A DNA stretch of 64,000 nucleotides. Origin: Winogradskyella costae (GTDB lineage Bacteria > Bacteroidota > Bacteroidia > Flavobacteriales > Flavobacteriaceae). The position numbers and the translations under genes are program-made. The stretch lies in NCBI RefSeq assembly GCF_013403865.1, contig NZ_JABFDK010000007.1, forward strand, positions 62,001-126,000, in the 5' to 3' direction. Of this stretch, positions 26,737 through 35,953 are shown piece by piece; the stretch's first letter is position 1, and every line of letters begins with the position of its first letter. The notes below the pieces were generated by a model. It ran no database searches and had not been told where the DNA came from. It was given only the letters and a program-made list of their open reading frames with translations.

Positions 26737-29245
26737 AGAAATAGAATCCAAAACTACCAGTAATACCAAATGGTCTTGCGTCTGGTCGATCTAAATAATT
26801 TCCTCTAAAGTTGAAGTCTAAACGCAACACTTTAAAAATGTTGGCAACACCAAAGCTATATTCATAGTACATACGGGTATTTGGCGCTACTAAAGGAATT
26901 TCCATTAGATTACCTGTGCTGTTCAAAGTTGCATTTTCATCGGAGAGTTCTCCCCAAACACCCCTCAATCCTAAAATAGCTCTTAGGTTATACTTTTTTA
27001 AGAAGGGAATACGAGAGAAAATACGACCATTAAAATTATGCTCCAAATGAACAGAGCTATAGGTGTCTGTGACAAATTCGTAATAATCTAATTGTGTAAA
27101 CGTATTGTATATTGAAAAATAGGATTGGTTACCAGGAACAACACTTAACAATCCTAAAGGTACTTCCCCAAATGTTTTACCTAATTCTACGGAGGTAACT
27201 AATCTACCAAATCCTCCTACTTGCCATGGTTGTATATATGAGAATTGAACTTTGGTATAGTCAAAGTCACTATCAAACCAATTGCGATCTCCACGACTTA
27301 CTTGTGCGAAAAGTCTAGCGAAATTATCATTCTTATTTTTACGTTCTACTCCAAAACCGGTCATTTGACGTTTTGGGAAATAGCCCAAAGATAACCTTGA
27401 TTCAAATTGTTTAATTTCAGAAGAAATACCTGATGATGATTCTGGATCAATATAATCTAAACTAAATGTTGAGGACGCTGAACTTATAGTACGGAAGCTT
27501 CCATCGATACGCACTTCAAAATTTCTAGAAGGTTCAATAGAGGCTCCAAAATTAGTTAAATTGATGTTGGATAACTTATCATTTGTACCAGTACCAATGA
27601 CTGCGGATGAAGCTAAACTACGGCCTAAAACATCCGAAGAGCTCGTTAGGCTTGCTCCGATTTGTTCTACATCGCGCCTATTACCTCCAAAAATAGTTAA
27701 ACGACTGCGTTTGTCTAATAACCACTTTCCAGAAACTCCGTATTTAAATTTATCATCTTTAAAACCATAAGCTAGGAAGCCTTCAATTCGCCATAAATCG
27801 TTAGGACCAAAATATGTTCTTCCACCAGTTCTAAGTCGTATACCTTCAACTTCGTTATAGCCAAAAGTTGAAAAAAGAGGACCGTAATCTAAATTGACGC
27901 TTGGAAACTCTATATAACCTGAAGCTAAAATACTTCCTAGATTATACAAGCGTTTAAATTTCTTAACCGTTTTTAGTGTGTCTAACATTTTGTAGACCCC
28001 TTTTTCGTCTTTACTTAAATCTTCGAGTCTATTCGTCTGCCAAAAATCATCTTCTCGGTTGTACACATCTTCATCATAATTATAAACGACCTTATCGTAA
28101 AACTTAGGATCTTTAGGTTGGTCAAATTTATAATTGTCATAGATCGTTGTTCGTTTTCCGTATACACCTCTAGACATTTCTTTTTTATTCATGGCGAAAT
28201 CCGAAAGGAAATAATCACGTTTTATAAGAAATACAGAATCGTTTAATACCTCAAACTCTTGTTCAATATAAATTTCCTTAACCCAGTTAATATTCGCGCT
28301 TTTTGATGCTTGAAGATTAATTTCTTTAATGGCATAAGTGGAGTCGTTTACCCAAAAATCACCTTTAAAGGTCAATTCGTTTTTTCGTCTAGGATAATAA
28401 ATAATGTTGTAACACCATTTGTCATCTATAAAGGCGCTATCGGATAATACATAATTATAAGTTTGTACGCCTGTTCTACTTAAAGGACTTACAAAACTTT
28501 TATCGAAAAACTTTAAGTAATTATCGTAGACATTATATTCAGAATAGAGATCATCTATAAAATCTATAATAACTTGATTGTTACTAAAACCTGAATTCTT
28601 ATTGCCTTTTAGCTCTTCATGTTTTTTATTAATCACATTATCGCCAGATATTTTCTTAACAGATTCGTTTAAGAAAATCGGTAAGTAGGTTTTTCCTGTA
28701 ACGTTAGACGTGTCAACTTCATTAAAAACGAACTCCATACCTTTAAAAAGCTTACTTTTTATTAAAGTGCTATCAATAGTGTTGAGGTCAAATTCTACTT
28801 TTTCGTACTGATCGTATTCGTATTGCTTAAATTGACTTAAACCGTTTTGACGCTTACGTTCCCAAATCTTTTTAAGAATTCTAATGGCTGGATTTTCCGA
28901 TGCTTTTTTTGATTGCTTTCCTGTAACAATAAGGACTTCATCTAACGATGAGGCTTCCTCCTTAAGCGTAAATTTTAAATCGTAATTAACACGCTTGGTC
29001 AAAGGAACTTCTAATATTTCGAAACCAATAAAAGAAACGATTAAATTGTCCCAACTATTGTCGGATTCTAGATAAAACTTCCCCTCTTCATTGGTAATTG
29101 TACCTTCAGTAGAACCTTTAAATAAGACATTGGCAAATGGAATTGGTACATTGTTTTCATCAAAAACATGACCGCTAACTTTAGTCTGTGCCATTGCAGA
29201 AAAAAATCCAAGAACAAGAAATGGGATAAGTAGTTTTAGTTTCAT
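26735..29245 (-). CDS. DUF5686 outer-membrane protein with carboxypeptidase-like domain
   Basis: 836 residues from ATG at 29243-29245, which begins a proper signal peptide (MKLKLLIPFLVLGFFSAMAQ); a frame from 29284 would bury it. A CarboxypepD_reg-like domain (about 21-105, VSGHVFDENNVPIPFANVLF) precedes the DUF5686 region with SENPAIRILKKIWERK and repeated TYAIKEINLQ-type blocks, then a predicted barrel ending in Phe (GSFGFYF), as outer-membrane proteins do. The function of the family is unknown. Confidence 0.86.
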   Translation of the reverse strand: MKLKLLIPFLVLGFFSAMAQTKVSGHVFDENNVPIPFANVLFKGSTEGTITNEEGKFYLESDNSWDNLIVSFIGFEILEVPLTKRVNYDLKFTLKEEASSLDEVLIVTGKQSKKASENPAIRILKKIWERKRQNGLSQFKQYEYDQYEKVEFDLNTIDSTLIKSKLFKGMEFVFNEVDTSNVTGKTYLPIFLNESVKKISGDNVINKKHEELKGNKNSGFSNNQVIIDFIDDLYSEYNVYDNYLKFFDKSFVSPLSRTGVQTYNYVLSDSAFIDDKWCYNIIYYPRRKNELTFKGDFWVNDSTYAIKEINLQASKSANINWVKEIYIEQEFEVLNDSVFLIKRDYFLSDFAMNKKEMSRGVYGKRTTIYDNYKFDQPKDPKFYDKVVYNYDEDVYNREDDFWQTNRLEDLSKDEKGVYKMLDTLKTVKKFKRLYNLGSILASGYIEFPSVNLDYGPLFSTFGYNEVEGIRLRTGGRTYFGPNDLWRIEGFLAYGFKDDKFKYGVSGKWLLDKRSRLTIFGGNRRDVEQIGASLTSSSDVLGRSLASSAVIGTGTNDKLSNINLTNFGASIEPSRNFEVRIDGSFRTISSASSTFSLDYIDPESSSGISSEIKQFESRLSLGYFPKRQMTGFGVERKNKNDNFARLFAQVSRGDRNWFDSDFDYTKVQFSYIQPWQVGGFGRLVTSVELGKTFGEVPLGLLSVVPGNQSYFSIYNTFTQLDYYEFVTDTYSSVHLEHNFNGRIFSRIPFLKKYNLRAILGLRGVWGELSDENATLNSTGNLMEIPLVAPNTRMYYEYSFGVANIFKVLRLDFNFRGNYLDRPDARPFGITGSFGFYF

Positions 29246-29336
29246 ATTAAAAAAATAAACTTCATCAACAACCATGCTAAACATATGTTAGAGGGTTACA
29301 AATGAAGTTTACTAAACGCAGATATATGCTTTTTAT

Positions 29337-30314
29337 TTATTTATACATCACTTTTTTTACTGCTTTAACAACATCATCGCTATTTGGTAGCCATTCTGCT
29401 AATAATACAGGTGAATAAGGTGCAGGTGTATCTGCTGTATTTATTTTAATGATTGGAGCATCTAAATAATCAAATGCTTCCGATTGTACTAAGTAAGTGA
29501 TTTCAGTAGCAACATTTCCAAAAGGCCATGCTTCTTCTAAAACAACTAAACGATTTGTTTTTTTAACAGATTTTAAAATTGCAGCTCTATCCATTGGACG
29601 AACAGTTCTTAAATCTATTATTTCACAAGAAATACCTTCTTTCTCTAATTCGTCAGCAGCTTTGTAGGCTTCTTTAATAATTTTACCAAAAGATACGATA
29701 GTAACATCGGTTCCTTCTCGCTTAATTTCAGCAACTCCAATAGGTACTACATATTCTCCTTCTGGCACTTCACCTTTATCACCATACATTTGCTCACTTT
29801 CCATAAAAATAACAGGATCGTCATCTCTAATAGCAGCTTTTAGTAAACCTTTGGCATCATAAGGATTTGAAGGTACAACCACTTTAAGACCTGGAGTATT
29901 AGCAAACCAATTCTCAAAAGCCTGAGAGTGTGTTGCTCCTAATTGACCTGCAGAAGCTGTTGGGCCTCTGAATACGATAGGACATTTAAATTGTCCACCA
30001 GACATTTGTCTAATTTTGGCTGCATTATTTATTATTTGGTCAATACCAACCAAAGAGAAGTTGAACGTCATGTATTCTACAATAGGACGGTTTCCTGTCA
30101 TGGTAGATCCAATGGCAATACCAGCAAAACCAAGTTCTGCAATAGGCGTGTCGATAACGCGTTTAGCGCCAAATTCATCTAACATGCCTTTAGATGCTTT
30201 GTATGCACCATTATATTCTGCTACTTCTTCACCCATAAGATAAACACTTTCATCTCTGCGCATTTCTTCGCTCATGGCTTCACAAATAGCTTCTCTAAAT
30301 TGAATTGTCTTCAT
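29337..30314 (-). CDS. pdhB: Pyruvate dehydrogenase E1 component, beta subunit
   Basis: A 325-residue transketolase-like subunit. MKTIQFREAICEAMSEEMRRD, the thiamine diphosphate Glu in VYLMGEEVAEYNGAYK, DTPIAELGFAGIAIG and VVLEEAWPFGNVATEI are typical of the beta chain of alpha2beta2 E1 enzymes. With an alpha subunit encoded elsewhere it decarboxylates pyruvate (branched-chain substrates are possible for this family). It is the only PDH gene in the window; etfB diverges upstream. Confidence 0.88.
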   Translation of the reverse strand: MKTIQFREAICEAMSEEMRRDESVYLMGEEVAEYNGAYKASKGMLDEFGAKRVIDTPIAELGFAGIAIGSTMTGNRPIVEYMTFNFSLVGIDQIINNAAKIRQMSGGQFKCPIVFRGPTASAGQLGATHSQAFENWFANTPGLKVVVPSNPYDAKGLLKAAIRDDDPVIFMESEQMYGDKGEVPEGEYVVPIGVAEIKREGTDVTIVSFGKIIKEAYKAADELEKEGISCEIIDLRTVRPMDRAAILKSVKKTNRLVVLEEAWPFGNVATEITYLVQSEAFDYLDAPIIKINTADTPAPYSPVLLAEWLPNSDDVVKAVKKVMYK

Positions 30315-30629
30315 TTTCTAATTTTTATTCGAAAAACAAAAATAATAATTCTAGACTATATAATGACATTAAATTTAATGTGAAAAAAGAAAATGTTTTA
30401 AAGCATTATGTTTTTTTAGCATTATTTGATTTTTTATGAAGACTTCTAAATAATAGAATGATTAAATTGTAAGAGAATCAGCAAAAATTCTTTAAATTTT
30501 TAAAAAATCGATAGTTTATTACGAAAAAAATGAGTTTTTCAAATATTTACTATGCGTGCATAGTAAAATTCAAATTATTATTTTTATCTTCGTACTCAAG
30601 AAAAAGACGTTTAAAATAAATTATTTTAT
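30315..30629. other. Divergent promoter region between pdhB and etfB
   Basis: AT-rich, non-coding. It holds the palindrome at 30546-30567 and a probable -7 box TATCTTCG at 30585-30592 for etfB; no gene is seen. Confidence 0.6.
30546..30567. promoter_or_regulatory. Palindromic operator upstream of etfB
   Basis: Ten-base arms TTTACTATGC / GCATAGTAAA separated by GT. The site sits where the -33 element of the etfB promoter should be, given the -7-like box TATCTTCG at 30585-30592. A dimeric repressor of TetR or MarR type controlling fatty-acid or branched-chain oxidation genes is the natural guess, but the regulator is not in this window. Confidence 0.65.
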
Positions 30630-31376
30630 ATGAAGATATTAGTATGTATTAGTCATGTGCCCGACACAACATCGAAGATTAATTTTACAGATGGGGATAC
30701 AAAGTTTGACACTAATGGGGTGCAATATGTAATCAATCCTAATGACGAATTTGGACTTACACGTGCCATGTGGTTTAAAGAAAAGCAAGGAGCAAGTGTA
30801 GATGTTGTTAATGTGGGTGGGGCAGAAACAGAACCAACTTTAAGAAAAGCTTTAGCTATTGGTGCAGATTCAGCGATTAGAGTAAATACGCCAGCTATAG
30901 ATGGTTATACGGTTGCAAAACAATTGGCTAAAGTCGTCAACGATGGTGCCTACGATTTAGTTATTGCTGGTAGAGAATCTATTGACTATAATGGTGCAAT
31001 GGTGCCTGGTATGTTAGCAGGGATTATAGGCGCTAATTTTGTTGCCAATTGTATTAATTTAGAAGTTGATGGAACCAACGCAAAAGCGGTTAGGGAAATT
31101 GATGGGGGTAAGGAGACGGTTAGTACATCGTTACCCTTAGTTATTGGTGGTCAAAAAGGATTAGTTGAAGAAAGTGATCTTCGTATTCCAAATATGAGAG
31201 GTATTATGATGGCACGTAAAAAACCTTTAACGGTTATAGAGCCTACAGAAGCTAATGTTGAAACTAAAGTTTTGAGTTTTGAAAAGCCAGCTCCTAAAGG
31301 TGCTGTTAAATTGGTTGATGCTGATAATATAGACGAATTAGTAAACTTGCTTCACAACGAAGCTAAAGTGATTTAA
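30630..31376 (+). CDS. etfB: Electron transfer flavoprotein, beta subunit
   Basis: A 248-residue subunit with MKILVCISHVPDTTSKI, NPNDEFGL, VIAGRESIDYNGAMV and the recognition-type segment RGIMMARKKPL. ETF accepts electrons from acyl-CoA dehydrogenases and passes them to the quinone pool. etfA follows after an 88-base spacer that holds a pair of REP-like hairpins. The start is ATG at 30630 behind a probable TATCTTCG box. Confidence 0.93.
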   Translation: MKILVCISHVPDTTSKINFTDGDTKFDTNGVQYVINPNDEFGLTRAMWFKEKQGASVDVVNVGGAETEPTLRKALAIGADSAIRVNTPAIDGYTVAKQLAKVVNDGAYDLVIAGRESIDYNGAMVPGMLAGIIGANFVANCINLEVDGTNAKAVREIDGGKETVSTSLPLVIGGQKGLVEESDLRIPNMRGIMMARKKPLTVIEPTEANVETKVLSFEKPAPKGAVKLVDADNIDELVNLLHNEAKVI

Positions 31377-31382
31377 TCTGCC

Positions 31383-31448
31383 ATTCCTGCGTAGGTGGGA
31401 ATTCATACAATAAATTATAACAACATAGATTCCTGCTTGCGCAGGAAT
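31383..31448. repeat. Pair of REP-like hairpins in the etfB-etfA spacer
   Basis: Left hairpin 31383-31402 (ATTCCTGC-GTAG-GTGGGAAT, two G-U pairs) and right hairpin 31429-31448 (ATTCCTGC-TTGC-GCAGGAAT, perfect 8-bp stem) are inverted copies of one motif, GATTCCyrC..GyrGGAATG. The right one ends only 16 bases before the etfA start. Confidence 0.7.
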
Positions 31449-31464
31449 GACAAAAATAAAAATT

Positions 31465-32427
31465 ATGTCAATTCTAGTATATACAGAATCCGAAAACGGA
31501 AAATTTAAAAAGGCAGCTTTAGAAGTTGTCTCTTATGCAAAGGCAATAGCAGAACAAATGGGAACTTCAGTTACAGCGGTTGCATTTAATGCTAATAACG
31601 CAGAAGCGCTAGGTAACTATGGTGCTTCTAAAGTACTTTTAGTAAAGGACGAAACTTTAAAAGTTTTTAATGCTAAAAAATATGCGGCTGCTTTAGAAAA
31701 TGCAGCTAAAAACGAAGATTCAAAAGTGGTTGTGGTTAGTGCAAGCGCTAATAGTAAATATTTAGCACCATTGCTGGCTGTTGGTTTAGATGCTGGTTAT
31801 GTGTCTAATGTTGTTGCAGCTCCATCTAGCGTTTCTCCATTTACAGTAAAGCATTCTGCCTTTACAAATAAAGCATTTGCAAATACAGAAATAACGACCG
31901 ATGTAAAAATTGTGGGTTTATCTAACAATTCGTTTGGTTTGGTCGAGTCTGGAGGTAATGCCTCAGTTGAAGATTTTTCACCTTCAATTCCAGAATCTGG
32001 GGTAAAAGTTGAATCTGTAGATAAAGCAACAGATAAAGTAAGTATTGCAGATGCAGAAATCGTTGTTTCTGGTGGAAGAGGATTAAAAGGGCCTGAAAAC
32101 TGGGGAATGATTGAAGAACTTGCAGAAGTTTTAGGCGCAGCAACGGCATGTTCTAAGCCTGTGTCAGATTTAGGATGGAGACCGCATGGTGAACACGTTG
32201 GTCAAACAGGAAAACCTGTGGCGTCTAACCTATATATTGCTATTGGTATTTCTGGGGCGATTCAGCATTTAGCTGGTATTAACTCTTCAAAAGTAAAAGT
32301 GGTAATAAATACAGATCCAGAAGCGCCTTTCTTTAAGGCTGCAGATTATGGAATTGTAGGTGATGCATTTGAAGTTGTGCCTAAATTAATAGAAAAATTG
32401 AAAGCTTTTAAAGCGGCAAACGCATAA
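31465..32427 (+). CDS. etfA: Electron transfer flavoprotein, alpha subunit
   Basis: 320 residues from ATG at 31465 (MSILVYTESENGKFKK); a further in-frame ATG at 31447 lies inside the REP-like hairpin and gives a non-conserved extension. The FAD-binding C-terminal domain shows VVSGGRGLKGPENWGMIEELA, RPHGEHVGQTGKPV and LYIAIGISGAIQHLAGI. It pairs with EtfB to carry FAD and shuttle electrons. Confidence 0.93.
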   Translation: MSILVYTESENGKFKKAALEVVSYAKAIAEQMGTSVTAVAFNANNAEALGNYGASKVLLVKDETLKVFNAKKYAAALENAAKNEDSKVVVVSASANSKYLAPLLAVGLDAGYVSNVVAAPSSVSPFTVKHSAFTNKAFANTEITTDVKIVGLSNNSFGLVESGGNASVEDFSPSIPESGVKVESVDKATDKVSIADAEIVVSGGRGLKGPENWGMIEELAEVLGAATACSKPVSDLGWRPHGEHVGQTGKPVASNLYIAIGISGAIQHLAGINSSKVKVVINTDPEAPFFKAADYGIVGDAFEVVPKLIEKLKAFKAANA

Positions 32428-32484
32428 TTTTATTACCTTGTAATATTCAATACCAATTCATAAAAGAAAGTATGCGGTATTAAT

Positions 32485-32598
32485 AAGGACTGTTTAAATT
32501 TAGATTCCTCTTATTCACTTGCGTTTTATCGAAAGTATAGAGGAAATTAACCAAATCTGCACAATGCAGTTGGTAAAGTCCAAATTTAAACAGTTCTT
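32485..32598. repeat. Structured 114-base inverted-repeat element (three-way junction), MITE-like or RNA
   Basis: The outer arms 32485-32501 and 32582-32598 pair over 17 positions (13 perfect, ACTGTTTAAATTT, plus one G-U and flanking pairs). Inside are two further stems: TTCCTCT (32505-32511) with AGAGGAA (32539-32545), and ACCAA..CTGCA (32550-32561) with TGCAG-TTGGT (32565-32574) around a CAA loop. Together they fold as a three-way junction between etfA and the nuclease gene. It could be a small RNA, a structured terminator or a miniature transposable element. Confidence 0.6.
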
Positions 32599-32613
32599 TG
32601 TGTTTTATAAATT

Positions 32614-33231
32614 ATGAGTTTAGTTCGTTTAAATATCAAAGGCATCTCTTACAGTCAAACCCAAAATGGTGCTTACGCTTTAATACTTAATGAAGTAGAT
32701 GGTGATCGGAAACTACCAATTGTAATTGGTGCTTTTGAGGCGCAGTCTATTGCTATTGCATTAGAAAAAGAAATCCGACCTCCACGTCCTTTAACTCACG
32801 ATTTATTTAAAAACTTCGCAGATCGTTTCGATATTGTTGTCAAACAAGTAATTATTCATAAGTTGGTTGATGGTGTATTCTATTCAAGCTTAATTTGCGA
32901 ACGCGATAAAATTGAAGAAATTATAGACGCAAGAACTAGCGATGCTATTGCGTTGGCTTTACGTTTTCAAGCTCCTATTTTTACTTATAAAAATATTTTA
33001 GATAAAGCGGGAATCTATCTTAAAGTCAATCCAAAAAAGGAAGACGATGAAGAGCAAGATAGTATTCTTGTTGATGATCTTATTGTTGAAGAAATTGAAA
33101 CTGCATCTGCAGAACAAGAAGGTTATAAGAATAAATCTCTCGAAGAACTCAATGAACTCTTAAATGAAGCGGTTAATAATGAAGATTATGAAATGGCAGC
33201 CAAAGTAAGAGACGAAATTTCTAAACGCTAA
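32614..33231 (+). CDS. Bifunctional nuclease family protein (DUF151) with C-terminal UVR motif
   Basis: A 205-residue protein. The N-terminal DUF151 domain (1-135) has LPIVIGAFEAQSIAIALE, RPLTHDLFKNFADRF and DARTSDAIALALRF, all characteristic. An acidic linker (about 140-172) leads to a UvrB/UvrC-like helical hairpin (LLNEAVNNEDYEMAAKVRDEISKR). The founding plant proteins are reported as nucleases; in bacteria the role is unproved. It stands 16 bases before the nucleoside transporter gene and is probably cotranscribed. Confidence 0.88.
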   Translation: MSLVRLNIKGISYSQTQNGAYALILNEVDGDRKLPIVIGAFEAQSIAIALEKEIRPPRPLTHDLFKNFADRFDIVVKQVIIHKLVDGVFYSSLICERDKIEEIIDARTSDAIALALRFQAPIFTYKNILDKAGIYLKVNPKKEDDEEQDSILVDDLIVEEIETASAEQEGYKNKSLEELNELLNEAVNNEDYEMAAKVRDEISKR

Positions 33232-33247
33232 CTAATACTTCTTTTTT

Positions 33248-34960
33248 ATGAATCAGTTTTTCAGGGCTTTTCTGGCTATATTTATTGGACTTTCATCAAT
33301 AACAGCTCAGGAACTTGAGAAAACATGGGAGTCTACAGCTTCCGAAAGTATATACTCTACTTTAGAGTTTAAGAAAGGAGAATTTAATTTTTCTTCAAAC
33401 TCAATAGAAAATTTGAAAGGAGATTATATGTACCAAAATAACTTGTTGGTACTTTATCACAATGACTCCTTAAATTCAATTAAAAAATATAAAATAACTG
33501 AACTTACAGATTCTACGTTGGTTTTCTCAGGAAAAGAGATGCGTTTCAATTTGGTCTCTAAGAAGGAGGAAATAATCGCTAATCCAGAAATAAATGCAGG
33601 AGAAATAATACCCAATCAAGGGTTTTCATTTACCAGTTTATGGAGAGGGGTTCTAGGAATGGTAACTTTGATTTTTATCGCTTTTCTGTTCAGTAGTAAT
33701 CGTAAAGCTATTAATTGGAAAACTGTTGGTATCGGTTTGGTGTTTCAATTAGTTATAGCAATTGGAGTTTTAAAAGTCGATTTTGTAAAGACCGTTTTTG
33801 AATATATCGGTCAAGGGTTTATTGCTATTCTTGGATTTACACAAGCAGGTAGTGAATTTCTATTTGGAGGGATGTTAGATATTAACTCTTTCGGATTTAT
33901 TTTCGCTTTTCAGGTATTACCAACCATAATATTCTTCTCGGCTTTAACTTCTGTATTGTTTTATTTAGGATTGATTCAGAAAGTTGTAAAAGGCATGGGA
34001 TGGTTGTTATCTAAAGTTCTTGGTATTTCTGGACCGGAAAGTTTGAGTGTTGCAGGTAATATTTTCTTAGGACAAACAGAAGCTCCTTTGCTTATTAAAG
34101 CGTATTTGGAGAAAATGAATAAGTCAGAGATACTCTTAGTTATGATCGGTGGAATGGCAACTGTTGCAGGTGCTGTTTTAGCTGCTTATATTGGCTTTTT
34201 AGGAGGTGAAGATGAAGCTCTACAATTATTTTATGCGAAGCATTTATTAGCAGCTTCAGTTATGGCTGCGCCAGGTGCGATAGTGATTTCAAAAATATTA
34301 TTCCCTCAAACAGAAGAAGTAAATACAGATGTTACGGTGTCTCAAGAAAAAATAGGTTCTAATATCTTAGAAGCTATTGCAAACGGAACAACTGAAGGCT
34401 TAAGATTAGCAGTTAATGTTGGTGCAATGCTATTAGTATTCGTTGCTTTTATTGCTATGATAAATGGAATTCTTGAAGGCCTTGCGGGATTTGATGGTTT
34501 TACAATTGCATTCTTAAATATAGATTGGCATTTCACATCTTTAAATGAGATTATAGCAGATAATACACCATACGACAGTCTATCGCTAGAATTTCTTTTG
34601 GGTTATCTCTTCGCCCCATTAATGTGGCTTATAGGTGTTGCCTCTGAAGACATGGCATTGATGGGGCAGTTGCTTGGAATTAAACTAGCAGCAAGTGAAT
34701 TTATTGGGTATATACAATTGGCTGATTTAAAAAATGCGGCAAACGCGACGCATCTTACTTATGAGAAGTCAATAATTATGGCAACTTATATGCTTTGTGG
34801 TTTTGCTAATTTTGCTTCAATTGGAATTCAAATTGGAGGGATTGGTTCTTTAGCACCAGGGCAGCGGACACAATTATCTAAATTTGGCATGAAAGCTTTA
34901 ATTGGGGGAACAATTGCGTCCTTAATTTCTGCGACTATTGCTGGGATGATTATTGGATAA
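33248..34960 (+). CDS. Concentrative nucleoside transporter (NupC/CNT) with N-terminal extracytoplasmic domain
   Basis: 570 residues. Residues 1-20 are a signal-like segment (ends ITAQ), residues about 21-120 a beta-rich lipocalin-like domain (LKGDYMYQNNLLVLYHND), and from about 130 the CNT core of roughly ten membrane segments with AGNIFLGQTEAPLL, TVAGAVLAAYIGFLG and CGFANFASIGIQIGGIG, which are CNT signatures for nucleoside/Na+ binding. It imports nucleosides, in keeping with thyA next door. The N-terminal domain is additional to the usual bacterial NupC of about 400 residues. Confidence 0.9.
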   Translation: MNQFFRAFLAIFIGLSSITAQELEKTWESTASESIYSTLEFKKGEFNFSSNSIENLKGDYMYQNNLLVLYHNDSLNSIKKYKITELTDSTLVFSGKEMRFNLVSKKEEIIANPEINAGEIIPNQGFSFTSLWRGVLGMVTLIFIAFLFSSNRKAINWKTVGIGLVFQLVIAIGVLKVDFVKTVFEYIGQGFIAILGFTQAGSEFLFGGMLDINSFGFIFAFQVLPTIIFFSALTSVLFYLGLIQKVVKGMGWLLSKVLGISGPESLSVAGNIFLGQTEAPLLIKAYLEKMNKSEILLVMIGGMATVAGAVLAAYIGFLGGEDEALQLFYAKHLLAASVMAAPGAIVISKILFPQTEEVNTDVTVSQEKIGSNILEAIANGTTEGLRLAVNVGAMLLVFVAFIAMINGILEGLAGFDGFTIAFLNIDWHFTSLNEIIADNTPYDSLSLEFLLGYLFAPLMWLIGVASEDMALMGQLLGIKLAASEFIGYIQLADLKNAANATHLTYEKSIIMATYMLCGFANFASIGIQIGGIGSLAPGQRTQLSKFGMKALIGGTIASLISATIAGMIIG

Positions 34961-34995
34961 TTAAGTCATATTGAAAATAATATAGCGCATAGACT

Positions 34996-35028
34996 AAAGC
35001 ATTAGATATTACATTTGATGCTTTTTTT
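34996..35028 (+). terminator. Probable terminator after the nucleoside transporter
   Basis: AAAGCAT (34996-35002) pairs with ATGCTTT (35018-35024), followed by a T run; the loop is 15 bases, so confidence is moderate. Confidence 0.5.
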
Positions 35029-35096
35029 CTTTATTTTCGTATTGCTGAAAATCTAATCAGCAATTTAACATTAGAGTAAAGTTTAATTAAAAGAGA

Positions 35097-35114
35097 TTCC
35101 CACTCTCGTGGGAA
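35097..35114. repeat. REP-like hairpin before thyA
   Basis: TTCCCAC-TCTC-GTGGGAA, a 7-bp perfect stem ending 5 bases before the thyA ATG. It shares the frame GATTCC..GGAAATG with the hairpins at 31429 and 49627. Confidence 0.65.
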
Positions 35115-35119
35115 ATGTT

Positions 35120-35944
35120 ATGAAGGAATATCACGATTTAGTAAAGCATATTTTAGCAGAAGGCAACGAAAAAGGGGATCGCACCGGTACCGGAACAAAA
35201 AGTGTTTTTGGGTATCAAATGCGCTTCGATTTAAACGAAGGGTTTCCGATGGTAACTACCAAAAAGTTACATTTAAAATCTATAATATATGAATTGCTTT
35301 GGTTCTTAAAAGGCGATACTAATATCGATTATCTTACTGAAAATGGTGTAAAAATCTGGAATGATTGGGCGGATGAAAATGGTAATCTTGGACCCGTTTA
35401 TGGTCATCAATGGCGAAATTGGGCTAGTGAAGAAATCGATCAAATTAAAGAGGTTATTCAAACTTTAAAAACCAATCCTAATAGTCGTAGAATGTTAGTT
35501 TCGGCTTGGAATCCTTCAGTATTACCAGATACATCTAAGTCATTTTCAGAGAATGTAGCAAATGGAAAAGCAGCTTTGCCTCCGTGTCATGCGTTTTTTC
35601 AATTTTATGTTGCTGATGGTAAATTATCTTGCCAACTCTACCAACGAAGTGCAGATACGTTTTTAGGCGTACCATTTAATATTGCATCTTATGCTTTATT
35701 TACAATGATGATGGCTCAAGTTTGTGGCTATGAAGCGGGTGATTTTATTCACACATTTGGTGATGCTCACATTTATAATAATCATAAGGAGCAGCTAGAA
35801 TTACAATTGTCTAGAGATATTAGGCCGTTACCAAAAATGATTTTGAATCCTGAGATAAAAGATATTTTTGACTTTACATTTGAAGATTTCACATTGGTTG
35901 ATTACAACCCGCATCCACATATTAAAGGTAAAGTTGCCATCTAA
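35120..35944 (+). CDS. thyA: Thymidylate synthase
   Basis: 274 residues from ATG at 35120 ([12 protein letters not shown]); a GTG at 35108 lies inside the REP-like hairpin and is unlikely. It converts dUMP to dTMP with methylenetetrahydrofolate. Catalytic Cys156 lies in [64 protein letters not shown] and [12 protein letters not shown] are all family blocks. The dihydrofolate produced is recycled by the DHFR fusion encoded at 37.4 kb. Confidence 0.96.
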   Translation: MKEYHDLVKHILAEGNEKGDRTGTGTKSVFGYQMRFDLNEGFPMVTTKKLHLKSIIYELLWFLKGDTNIDYLTENGVKIWNDWADENGNLGPVYGHQWRNWASEEIDQIKEVIQTLKTNPNSRRMLVSAWNPSVLPDTSKSFSENVANGKAALPPCHAFFQFYVADGKLSCQLYQRSADTFLGVPFNIASYALFTMMMAQVCGYEAGDFIHTFGDAHIYNNHKEQLELQLSRDIRPLPKMILNPEIKDIFDFTFEDFTLVDYNPHPHIKGKVAI

Positions 35945-35953
35945 GTTTAGTCC

